Source: an uncultured Pseudohongiella sp. (GTDB taxonomy: Bacteria > Pseudomonadota > Gammaproteobacteria > Pseudomonadales > Pseudohongiellaceae). Taken from it: 64,000 bases of DNA. The notes beneath the pieces were generated by a model. It saw nothing but the letters and a program-made list of their open reading frames with translations. It was not told where the DNA came from and ran no database searches. The translations under genes and the position numbers were made by a program. Below are positions 9,601 through 17,336 of this stretch, piece by piece; the stretch's first letter is position 1, and each line of letters begins with the position of its first letter. Location of the stretch: positions 17,794 to 81,793 of the forward strand of contig CACJAW010000005.1 in NCBI GenBank assembly GCA_902591495.1, written 5' to 3'.

Positions 9601-9927
9601 ATGCTAACTTTTCCGCTACATTTGCTGCTTCACTTCTTGGTCCCCGGGGTAATAGCAGGTGTGTTTTACCGGAGCCAGTGGCGGAAAGCATATATTGTTA
9701 TGATTGCTACGATGTTGGTCGACATCGATCATTTGTTTAGCAGTCCAATATTTGACCCTAACAGGTGTAGTATTGGAACTCACCCGTTGCACGAACCATT
9801 TCTGTTGCCACTTTTCTTAGTGCTGAGTATGGTTCCTAGATCCAGGTTTTTAGGACTTGGGTTGATCATCCATATGTCTTTAGACAGTTTGGATTGTCAG
9901 GTTACAAGCGGAGTCTGGTTCGTCTAA
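9601..9927 (+). CDS. DUF6122 family small membrane protein
   Basis: A 108-residue protein with three or four hydrophobic segments. It matches the DUF6122 pattern: LHLLLHFLVPG at the start, then MLVDIDHLFSSPIFDPNRCSIG, THPLHE and a final HMSLDSLDC. The conserved His and Asp residues (VDIDHL, HPLH, H..LD) recall metal-dependent membrane phosphatases or hydrolases, but no activity is established for the family. It follows the PQQ lipoprotein gene after 49 bases. Confidence 0.8.
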   Translation: MLTFPLHLLLHFLVPGVIAGVFYRSQWRKAYIVMIATMLVDIDHLFSSPIFDPNRCSIGTHPLHEPFLLPLFLVLSMVPRSRFLGLGLIIHMSLDSLDCQVTSGVWFV

Positions 9928-9986
9928 TATGCTTTTTTTCTCAATTAAAGGATAATTGTCAAAGAAATTCATGTAATCTAAATATT

Positions 9987-10820
9987 ATGATTAATCGGAT
10001 ACATTTAGTTATTTTACTTACCAATGTTTTCCTATTTTCTGCAGCTCCATCGCATTCACAGAAAATAAATGTAACTCATTGCAATGGTGCGTGCCCGGTC
10101 TATGATTCTTTGATGACTGCAAACCGAGCAAATATTGTTATTCACCACGTTTATGCAGCAGGTATAAATGGCGATAGCGGCGTAGCCGATTGGCTTTCCT
10201 ATCGTTTGACTAAAGAAGCGGTAGGTGTAGCTTCTTTACTTCCACGCATATGGAATCCCGATCGTCTTTTAGAATTTACAGGAATGGAAGATGTTTTAGA
10301 GGTGACATCAAAAGAGATACGGCTTGCTGAAATTGCAGTGAGTAATAATCCCTATGTCGGGATCAGTGAGTTACCTGAGCAAAAAGACCAAAGTGCCCGG
10401 CTTGCACCCATGACATCATTTTCAAATACACCATATTGGTCTGATGTAAATAATTTATCTAATATGGTGCCGATGTCCCAGTCCCTTAGGTTGGGCCCTT
10501 GGCTGCAGTTGGAGCAACGCTTAAACGAACTCGTTATGAGAAAAGAGGAATTGTATGTGATAACTGGCCCGTTATTTTTTATTGACAGGCTCGCTGCTAA
10601 TACAGCAGCAGCGCAGACGGAGCCAGCGGCATATTATAAGATTGTCACTGAAAACGATGAGGTGGTTGTATTTGTCTTTCCTAAAGATCTTGGACAATTT
10701 GATTCTTATTGTAGTCAAGTGGCAAACCTTAGCGAGTTAGAGAGAATGGTATCGATAGATTTCTTTCCAGGAAGAAGGCTACAACAGTCAGGCGATTTGC
10801 TGAGGCAACTCAATTGCTAA
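9987..10820 (+). CDS. secreted DNA/RNA non-specific endonuclease-like protein, probably inactive
   Basis: A 277-residue protein with a signal peptide ending near PSHSQ. The body keeps the layout of the NUC1/Serratia-type nuclease fold: YDSLMTANRANIVIHHVYAAG, LSYRLTKE, NLSNMVPMSQSLRLGPWLQLE and LYVITGPLFF. The catalytic segment that reads DRGH-x-AP in active enzymes reads DQSARLAP here (134-141), so Arg138 replaces the general-base His. The metal-binding Asn of the LNxGPW motif is Arg168. It is therefore probably not a nuclease. ATG 9987 is chosen since it starts a clean signal peptide; the longer frame from 9894 overlaps the DUF6122 gene. Confidence 0.7.
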   Translation: MINRIHLVILLTNVFLFSAAPSHSQKINVTHCNGACPVYDSLMTANRANIVIHHVYAAGINGDSGVADWLSYRLTKEAVGVASLLPRIWNPDRLLEFTGMEDVLEVTSKEIRLAEIAVSNNPYVGISELPEQKDQSARLAPMTSFSNTPYWSDVNNLSNMVPMSQSLRLGPWLQLEQRLNELVMRKEELYVITGPLFFIDRLAANTAAAQTEPAAYYKIVTENDEVVVFVFPKDLGQFDSYCSQVANLSELERMVSIDFFPGRRLQQSGDLLRQLNC

Positions 10821-10920
10821 GATAGAGATCAAAATATTTCTAATCACATCTCTGTGAAAGTTGAGCGCGGTAGTCTGTATTTTTTCAGGGTATTTATTTG
10901 AAGAAAGGAGAATTTAAAAT

Positions 10921-11949
10921 ATGGCTGTAAAAAAATACTATAGACTCAAATTATGGTTATTTACTTCTCTTATAGCCTCGACAGTTGTTGCGCAGGATAA
11001 CCCCTACCAAGTTGTCTATCACTGGGGTGAGCTCCCGGGAGGCCGGCCTATGGGAATCGTAACTGGGGTTCAGCCTGATCCAGACGGAGAACATCTATGG
11101 ATTATAGAGCGCTGCAGCGCTAATCAATGCGCTGGTTCAGATCATCATCCGATTCATAAATTGGATATGCAAGGGAAAACTGTAAAATCTATTGGCGCTG
11201 GTTTGTTCGCTTGGCCACATGGATTTGATATGGATGAGGAGGGTAATTTTTGGATTACAGAGGGTGCTCCTGAGGGAGACGCAAGAGGAGCTCCGGGAGC
11301 AGAGCGAGGCATGGGCCACCAAGTGGTTAAAATCAATCAAGAGGGTGAGGTTTTAATGCGTCTTGGAGAAGCCGGTGTGCCTGGAGATGACCAGATACAT
11401 TTCAACGGACCAAGCGCAATCATTGTTGCACCGGGTGGTGATTTCTGGGTGGCAGATGGCCACAGAGGCGGTAATAACCGAATCATAAAATTTTCAGAGA
11501 ATGGTGAGTTTCTATTTCAATTAGGTGGTGGCGTAAACGATACAAGTCGAGAGAGCGCTCGTTTCAACGATCCACATGACTTAAAAATAGACTCCCAGGG
11601 GCGGTTATTTGTTGCCGACCGAGGAAACAATAGAATTCAGATCTTCGATCAGGACGGCGAACTATTAGATATCTGGACTCAATTTGGTAGGCCGAGTGGT
11701 ATTTGGATCGATGAAAATGACAAAATCTTTGTTGCTGACGGAATGTCCGGTGAGCAGTGGAATAGAGGCTGGGAGCGAGGGATTCGGATAGGTGACGCCA
11801 GAACGGGTTACGTAACTGAGTTTATTCCCGACTACGAAATCCCCAATGGAAGTGGCATTGAATTTTTGGCCTCAGATTATGAAGGGAATATCTATGCCGG
11901 ACAGGTTGGTCGCCAGAGATTTGAAAAGTATGAGCAAGTTAGACCATAG
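10921..11949 (+). CDS. exported NHL-repeat beta-propeller (amidating-lyase-like)
   Basis: A 342-residue protein with a signal peptide (cleavage near VVAQ) and NHL repeats forming a six-bladed propeller. Repeat cores include WPHGFDMDEEGNFWITEG, FNDPHDLKIDSQGRLFVADR, NNRIQIFDQDGELL and RPSGIWIDENDKIFVADG. Bacterial proteins of this type are often annotated as peptidyl-alpha-hydroxyglycine alpha-amidating-lyase-like, but bacterial function is not established. AAAGGAG lies upstream of ATG 10921. It is 12 bases ahead of the SDR gene, so the two are probably cotranscribed. Confidence 0.8.
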   Translation: MAVKKYYRLKLWLFTSLIASTVVAQDNPYQVVYHWGELPGGRPMGIVTGVQPDPDGEHLWIIERCSANQCAGSDHHPIHKLDMQGKTVKSIGAGLFAWPHGFDMDEEGNFWITEGAPEGDARGAPGAERGMGHQVVKINQEGEVLMRLGEAGVPGDDQIHFNGPSAIIVAPGGDFWVADGHRGGNNRIIKFSENGEFLFQLGGGVNDTSRESARFNDPHDLKIDSQGRLFVADRGNNRIQIFDQDGELLDIWTQFGRPSGIWIDENDKIFVADGMSGEQWNRGWERGIRIGDARTGYVTEFIPDYEIPNGSGIEFLASDYEGNIYAGQVGRQRFEKYEQVRP

Positions 11950-11961
11950 GGGATACGAAGT

Positions 11962-12744
11962 ATGAGTTTTGCGAGTGGAATATTGACTGGAAAGAGCGCC
12001 ATTGTAACCGGTGGAGCCACCGGGATTGGTTCCTTCATCGTGCGAAAGTTAGGGGCCTTGGGAGCAAACGTAGGAATAGTTTCCCGAAAGGAAGAAAATT
12101 TAATATCGGCTGTCAACGAATTTAAAGCCTCCGATGATATTGATGTTGCTTGGTGTACTGGGGATGTAAGAGATCCAGAGGGTATCAAAAAGTCTTTTGA
12201 TCAGTTAGCAGGAAAAATTGGTGGCATCGATATTTTAGTGTGCAATGCTGCGGGGAATTTCATCTGTCCCACGGAGGATCTCTCCTGGAATGGGTGGCGG
12301 ACTGTCATAGAAATAGACCTGAATGGCACTTTTAATTGTTGCCAGGCTGCTTTCCCTCACCTCAAAGAATCGACCGACGGAGGGCGCATCATTTCGATAA
12401 GCACAACACAAGCGGACTTTGGTTGGCCGGGTGCTGCTCATGCAGCGGCAGCAAAATCAGGCATTCAAAATTTAATGAAAACGCTAGCGGCAGAATGGGG
12501 TAAGTATAACATCCGCTCAAACTGGATTTCGCCGGGACCGATTCAAGGAACTGAGGGCGTAGACCGACTGATTATTCAGCAAGGACTTGCTGATCAAGTT
12601 CTCGAAAGAGTGCCACTAGGCACTTTTGGGAAAGGTGAAGATATCGCTAATGCTGTGGTGTATTTTTCCTCAGACACTGGTAGATATGTTTCGGGCGCTG
12701 GTCTTGCGGTAGATGGCGGAAGTCAGTGGAACCGAGGAAGATAA
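11962..12744 (+). CDS. SDR oxidoreductase, 2,4-dienoyl-CoA reductase-like
   Basis: A 260-residue cytoplasmic short-chain dehydrogenase. The Rossmann motif TGGATGIG is at 16-23 and NAAGNF at 95-100. In place of YxxxK it has AAAAK (161-165) within HAAAAKSGIQNLMKTLAAEWG, which is the arrangement in peroxisomal and bacterial 2,4-dienoyl-CoA reductases rather than a defect. ISPGPIQGTEG resembles the same subfamily. Such enzymes reduce 2,4-dienoyl-CoA with NADPH during unsaturated fatty acid oxidation. ATG has a modest site (GGGGATACG). The propeller gene is directly upstream. Confidence 0.82.
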   Translation: MSFASGILTGKSAIVTGGATGIGSFIVRKLGALGANVGIVSRKEENLISAVNEFKASDDIDVAWCTGDVRDPEGIKKSFDQLAGKIGGIDILVCNAAGNFICPTEDLSWNGWRTVIEIDLNGTFNCCQAAFPHLKESTDGGRIISISTTQADFGWPGAAHAAAAKSGIQNLMKTLAAEWGKYNIRSNWISPGPIQGTEGVDRLIIQQGLADQVLERVPLGTFGKGEDIANAVVYFSSDTGRYVSGAGLAVDGGSQWNRGR

Positions 12745-12809
12745 CTCTTATTAGCTTGCTTCCATTTTATTATTTATCAAAAGCATAAAAGACTCGGCAG
12801 ATCTATTGC

Positions 12810-13799
12810 TCATGTCTTTGTCATTTCTGTAAAAACATACCAGGGGACCTTCTTTTTGTCACTCGCATCGCCGATGTTTTCGAATTTCGACAACCACAAG
12901 CCATGTCGTTCTGCTAATTCCTTAGCCCCTTGAGAAAGGGTTTGTCCGGTAGGAATACCAAACATTATTTTCTCGCTGTAGTATTTAACTCCAGCATGCA
13001 TGCGTTTGCTCCAAGTTTCGTGCGGCGGATTGCCTTTGACTACGTCTTCAGTAAAAAAGTCGACGCCGATTACACTGCCTTGGGGGAGTTTAGAGAAAAG
13101 CGCTAGTGTTGAATTTACGGCTTCGTTTGTTAGATACATAGTCACTCCCTCCCATAGGATATAGGTTGTCTCGCTTTGGTCAAATCCGCTGGCCAGAAGG
13201 GAGTCCCACCACGATTCTTGATTAAAGTCGGTTTCTACAAAAGTGACATGAGTAGATTTTATACCAGATTTGATTAACGCATCTTTCTTTACATTCAATG
13301 TTGGAGCCATGTCTACTTCAAAACACTTTACGTCAGAATTTGTTGGCAAATCATAACAGCGTGTATCCCAGCCGGACCCAAGAATGACAAGCTGTTTGAT
13401 AGGATTTTCAGATCTGGAAAGTGCTTCACTTATAGAGCAATCAAGAAAATGAGAACGGTGGCTCATCATTGTCATAGTAGATGAGGGACGCTGCCCTGGA
13501 TACCCAAACATTGAGCCTTTGTAGCCACTTATTCTCAGCGCGAGCCCGGTAGTTTGGAGCATCAAAAATTTAGCCGGTTGACGGTATAAAATCATGTGTT
13601 CGGCGAGTTTTACAGCAGCTTTGTCAATTCTCGTGCTCGCTAAGTGCATCATAATTCGCGCTCCGAAGGGTTCTGCTGCGGTGCCGGAAATATTCTGGGG
13701 GATAATGACTCGGCGGAGCCTCCACGTGTATACGACTAACCCGAGGAGAAAGAAAGGTATAAAGAGAATCATGATCAGGCTGAACAAAAAGCCGCGCAT
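12810..13799 (-). CDS. membrane-anchored SAM methyltransferase, LCMT/TIGR00027-like
   Basis: A 329-residue protein with one N-terminal transmembrane helix (residues 3-26) and a class I methyltransferase domain. VILGSGWDTRCYDL is motif I of the leucine-carboxyl-methyltransferase-like family, and CFEVDMAPT supplies the acidic residue that binds SAM. ILWEGVTMYL is another family block. The methyl acceptor is unknown. The catalytic domain follows the helix and an RLRR cluster, consistent with a cytoplasmic face. Its start lies 11 bases after the stop of the PQQ protein gene at 13811, so they form one operon. Confidence 0.8.
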   Translation of the reverse strand: MRGFLFSLIMILFIPFFLLGLVVYTWRLRRVIIPQNISGTAAEPFGARIMMHLASTRIDKAAVKLAEHMILYRQPAKFLMLQTTGLALRISGYKGSMFGYPGQRPSSTMTMMSHRSHFLDCSISEALSRSENPIKQLVILGSGWDTRCYDLPTNSDVKCFEVDMAPTLNVKKDALIKSGIKSTHVTFVETDFNQESWWDSLLASGFDQSETTYILWEGVTMYLTNEAVNSTLALFSKLPQGSVIGVDFFTEDVVKGNPPHETWSKRMHAGVKYYSEKIMFGIPTGQTLSQGAKELAERHGLWLSKFENIGDASDKKKVPWYVFTEMTKT

Positions 13800-13810
13800 A
13801 ATAAAAAGCC

Positions 13811-15604
13811 CTACTGCTGTGGCAGCGTTAGAGTGACCACTGTGTTTGTTGATACAACGCTCACGAACTGTTTCTCTCTGACGGAGTACGTTAGCGGACT
13901 GGCTCTCACGGTCCGTGGGGTTTGATATTTAAAAAGCGACGCTCCAGTTTCAGCGTCCAAGGCATGGAATTCGCCGTTCTCCAAACCCTGAAAAACCAGG
14001 TTTCCGGCAGTTACCAGATTGCCACTGGCTCCAATTCCCGACTGAGCAGGTAGCTCGGTCTGCCAGACCTGTTCACCGTCAACTGGACTGTAGGCCGACA
14101 CGGTCAAGGAGGGTGGATAGGCTTCGGATACTCGATCAAGAGCTGCATAATTCTCGGTGTGGCCTCGACTATCGGGTCCTGGGGTTAATGAGTCGCCAAC
14201 CGGTTGAACGGTTAGGCTTATGGCGCCGTTTTTACCAGTAATGTAGACCAACTGTGTTCGAGGACTAAACGATGCTGAGCCAAAGCTTGAACCGCCATGT
14301 GCAACGATGTAAGGCTCGGTCAACGAGTATGGTGTATAAATCTGCTTACTCCGTGCTGCGAGTTCTGGGTCATCAAAAGGAATGAACGTGGCGCATAGAG
14401 GGTCCATTGGAACGCCTCGCGCTGTGTGAGGAATCGGCTGAGTCGGATAAACGACCTCCCCAGGTACATCCGTTGCGGTTGGCATTGCAGTTTCAGGCAT
14501 AGGAAACAATGGATCTCCAGTTTCTCTGTCCCACATATAAAAGAGGCAATTCTTCCCGCCTGCTGCTACGCCCTTGACGATATCACCTTCATTGTTTTCA
14601 ACGTCGAATAAAAGAGGCCCGGTAACATGATCCCAGTCCCAAAGATCATGATGCACTGCCTGGAAATACCATGCTAATTCGCCGGTGTTGATGTCAAGGG
14701 CGATAGTAGCATTGGTGAATAGGTTTGCCCCGACACGGGCAGAACCGTCATAGTCGGGTGAGGGATTGCCAGCATTCACGTATACAAGGCCAAACTCAGT
14801 ATCAATAGCCGGTGGTGTCCATACCCCGCCGCCAGCTCGCTGCCCGGTGCCCCAGGTGTCTCTTGCTATTTCCCAACCTGAGTCTCTTGGGGTTTGCGGG
14901 ACTGTATTAAAGACCCACTCAACAGCGCCGCTCAGCGCATCAATTCGAATCACTAAACCGCCAGGGATATGCCCCTCTGATAAGGCAGCAGCGACGTACA
15001 TCTTTCCGTCATGAATGGTTGGCGGCGTAGTCAGTCGATAACCAAGATTTATTGGATCGGTATTGTTCGGATATACATCTGGATATTTAAAGTTAAGTGC
15101 ATCGGTGATGACCTGCACTACTCCGGTTTCACCAAAGGATCGGATTTCCTCTCCAGTCGTTGCATCGAACGCGTACAGGTCAGCGCCGCGATAGGCGTAA
15201 ATCCTGCCATTTTCGTAGGTTGATCCGCGAACGGGGCCACCGGCTGGTCCAGAATCGAGGGGCCTCCGCCAAAGTTCTTCACCTGTCGCCGCATCAAGGG
15301 CAAACATTGTATTCGCAGAATGTAAATACATTGTTCCCTCTGCTACGAGAGGTGTTACCTGTGTGATGCTGTCTTGCGGACCTGGCGTGAAGGTCCAGGA
15401 TTCGGTAAGTCGAGATACATTGTCTCGATTAATCTGATCTAGCTCGGCAAAACGACTGTTGTGAATGTTAAGGTTTTGGCTAGGCCAGTTATAGTTGGGG
15501 TTTTGTCCCAGTGCACTCGCTGCAATAAAGCAACTAAGCGAGAGACATATTAATTGGATTTTTGAAGGAATATTTGCGTGGCCTTGATGGTCAAATAAGC
15601 TCAC
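13811..15604 (-). CDS. soluble periplasmic PQQ-dependent dehydrogenase-like protein
   Basis: A 597-residue exported quinoprotein. Residues 1-34 look like a Sec signal peptide ending SALGQ. The mature part has propeller repeats (DAATGEELWRRPLD, DATTGEEIRSFG, DINTGELAWYFQ, DAETGASLFKYQ) and the active-site block HHDLWDWDHVTGP. It has no membrane domain, lipobox or CxxCH motif, so an electron acceptor must be separate. The GTG start at 15604 is supported by GAGGAG six bases upstream. The membrane methyltransferase gene follows at once. Substrate not predictable. Confidence 0.85.
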   Translation of the reverse strand: MSLFDHQGHANIPSKIQLICLSLSCFIAASALGQNPNYNWPSQNLNIHNSRFAELDQINRDNVSRLTESWTFTPGPQDSITQVTPLVAEGTMYLHSANTMFALDAATGEELWRRPLDSGPAGGPVRGSTYENGRIYAYRGADLYAFDATTGEEIRSFGETGVVQVITDALNFKYPDVYPNNTDPINLGYRLTTPPTIHDGKMYVAAALSEGHIPGGLVIRIDALSGAVEWVFNTVPQTPRDSGWEIARDTWGTGQRAGGGVWTPPAIDTEFGLVYVNAGNPSPDYDGSARVGANLFTNATIALDINTGELAWYFQAVHHDLWDWDHVTGPLLFDVENNEGDIVKGVAAGGKNCLFYMWDRETGDPLFPMPETAMPTATDVPGEVVYPTQPIPHTARGVPMDPLCATFIPFDDPELAARSKQIYTPYSLTEPYIVAHGGSSFGSASFSPRTQLVYITGKNGAISLTVQPVGDSLTPGPDSRGHTENYAALDRVSEAYPPSLTVSAYSPVDGEQVWQTELPAQSGIGASGNLVTAGNLVFQGLENGEFHALDAETGASLFKYQTPRTVRASPLTYSVREKQFVSVVSTNTVVTLTLPQQ

Positions 15605-15798
15605 TATTATCTCCTCTTTAGTTGCCTTATTTTTTTGAAGCGTAAGCGTTTCGCGAAATTTTTAGCAAATCTTTTAGGTAAGCATACAAAATAGATGATG
15701 AATTTGATATGCAATCCCTATGAATTGATACCATAATTGACCGCTACAATCAGGAATTTTCTTAGTTAGTCCAAAAGAAGCAAAGAAAGGAGAATATT

Positions 15799-16191
15799 TT
15801 GAAAGTAATCAAACTTGGCGAGGAGTTACCCTATACCATCGATAAAGTTTGGAAAATTATTAGTGATGTCACTCGCTGTGATTGGGTACCAAGCGTCGAC
15901 TCTATTGTTCTAGAAGAGAGTATCAGAAGGTTTAATATGGAAGGTATCGGAGAGGTTCATGAGAAGATTCTAATTAATGATCCCCAAAACCATAAATTAC
16001 AATACTCGGCTATTAAAACACCCACTCCTCTTGACCATCATCTTGCGACAATTGATCTACAAAGGGCCGGTGATAACTGTGTATTCAACTGGACTTCAGA
16101 GATAGCACCTGAAGCATTTGGCGAAGCAATTGAAAATGGCATGAGAATCTCGTTTGATGGTTTGAAGCAAGTACTTGCCCAACTCGATTAA
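15799..16191 (+). CDS. SRPBCC (START/Bet v1-like) domain protein
   Basis: A 130-residue cytoplasmic protein with the polyketide-cyclase/START-like pattern: an initial strand, then LPYTIDKVWKIISDVTRCDWVP, and a closing helix ENGMRISFDGLKQVLAQLD. These helix-grip folds bind hydrophobic small molecules; some act as cyclases or dehydratases. No catalytic residues can be assigned. The start is TTG at 15799, fixed by AAAGGAG at 15786-15792 with six bases of spacing; no ATG gives a full domain. It is divergent from the PQQ gene at 13811 across 194 bases. Confidence 0.75.
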   Translation: MKVIKLGEELPYTIDKVWKIISDVTRCDWVPSVDSIVLEESIRRFNMEGIGEVHEKILINDPQNHKLQYSAIKTPTPLDHHLATIDLQRAGDNCVFNWTSEIAPEAFGEAIENGMRISFDGLKQVLAQLD

Positions 16192-16289
16192 GTGGTTCTT
16201 TTCTGGTTAATAATGTAATAATTGAGATAATTTGTCAGATTTGTTGAAAAGGCACTAAAAAAACGTTTATCTCAAGTAAGGAGCGACTG

Positions 16290-17300
16290 ATGGGAAGAAT
16301 TTATTCACTAACCTTAGCTTTCATTCTAAGCGGGTGCGCTTTAACGCTATTCGCTCAGGACTATGAGGCACCTCGAACTGAGTGGGACCAACCCGATTTG
16401 CAAGGTGTCTGGAATTGGTCTTCTAACGTTCCGATGCAACGCCCCTCACAATACGGAGAGAGGCAGTTCTTGACTCAGGAAGAGGTTGAAGAATTTGCTC
16501 GACGCAGGGCAGCAGCTGATGCTAGCTCAGACGCGGCACTTAGTATAGAAGGAGTAGATGGCTCCTATAATGATTTTTGGATAGAGAATCAGGGTATCGG
16601 GGGCAATGTGAGGACGTCTCATATAGTTTATCCGGAGAACGGCAGGCTTCCAGAAGTGCAGGAAGGAGTGGTCGAGCAGCAGGGGGTTTACGGAGGGATT
16701 ACTACTGGTGAAACGCGACCGGTCAGAATAGCTGCGGGTGGAATTGGTGCAGATGGACCAGAAGATCGTGGTTTATCAGAGCGATGTATTATTGGTTTTA
16801 ATGCCGGACCTCCTTTTATCCCTAGTCTCTACAACAACAATGTGCAGATATTTCAGAGTAAAGATACAGTCGTGTTGTTGACAGAAATGATTCATGATGC
16901 TCGCGTTGTTCCTCTATATGAGTCCAAAGAGGCTTTAAAGTCCTTGGATGGAGATATTCGTTTCTACACTGGAGACTCCCGAGGTTACTGGGATGAAGAC
17001 ACGCTGGTTGTTGTCACCCAAAACTTTAATGGCTTATCAGCCAGTTTCGGACAGTCTGGAACATCCTATAATAAGATTCTAACAGAACGGTTTACTCGCC
17101 GTGGGCCGTACACTGTGGACTATGAGTTTACCGTGGATGACCCTGCCACTTATACGGATAAGTTTACGGGGGTCGTTTCAATGACTAGGGTTGCTGGTTT
17201 ACTTTATGAATATGGTTGTCATGAAGGTAACTATGGAATGGAAAATATCTTAAGAGGAGCGCGAGTCGAAGAGAGGCTGGCTGCTGAAGGAGAATTATAA
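16290..17300 (+). CDS. secreted protein of the repeated GDSRG/CHEGN family, copy 2
   Basis: A 336-residue exported protein, the same length as copy 1. The N-terminus can be read as a lipoprotein (lipobox ILSGC at about 15-19) or as a Sec signal cut after LFAQ. Family blocks are WDQPDLQGVWNW, YPENGRLPE, DRGLSERCIIGFNAGPPF, SLYNNNVQIFQSKD, EMIHDARVVPL, GDSRGYWDEDTLVVV and YEYGCHEGNYGMENILRGAR. The closest relative in the window is the copy at 43292, which shares the N-terminal pattern. AAGGAG precedes ATG. It is only 36 bases from the membrane glucose-dehydrogenase-type gene, so the two are likely cotranscribed. Confidence 0.85.
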   Translation: MGRIYSLTLAFILSGCALTLFAQDYEAPRTEWDQPDLQGVWNWSSNVPMQRPSQYGERQFLTQEEVEEFARRRAAADASSDAALSIEGVDGSYNDFWIENQGIGGNVRTSHIVYPENGRLPEVQEGVVEQQGVYGGITTGETRPVRIAAGGIGADGPEDRGLSERCIIGFNAGPPFIPSLYNNNVQIFQSKDTVVLLTEMIHDARVVPLYESKEALKSLDGDIRFYTGDSRGYWDEDTLVVVTQNFNGLSASFGQSGTSYNKILTERFTRRGPYTVDYEFTVDDPATYTDKFTGVVSMTRVAGLLYEYGCHEGNYGMENILRGARVEERLAAEGEL

Positions 17301-17336
17301 AACTCTCTAAGGCAATTGAACGGCTATTCAGGCGCC

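Noticed and set aside
9894..9986. Upstream extension of the endonuclease-like gene to a start at 9894
   Set aside because: It overlaps the DUF6122 gene and adds residues ahead of the signal peptide.
11962..12744. Missing Tyr in this SDR as a defect
   Set aside because: The AAAAK arrangement is normal in the 2,4-dienoyl-CoA reductase subfamily.
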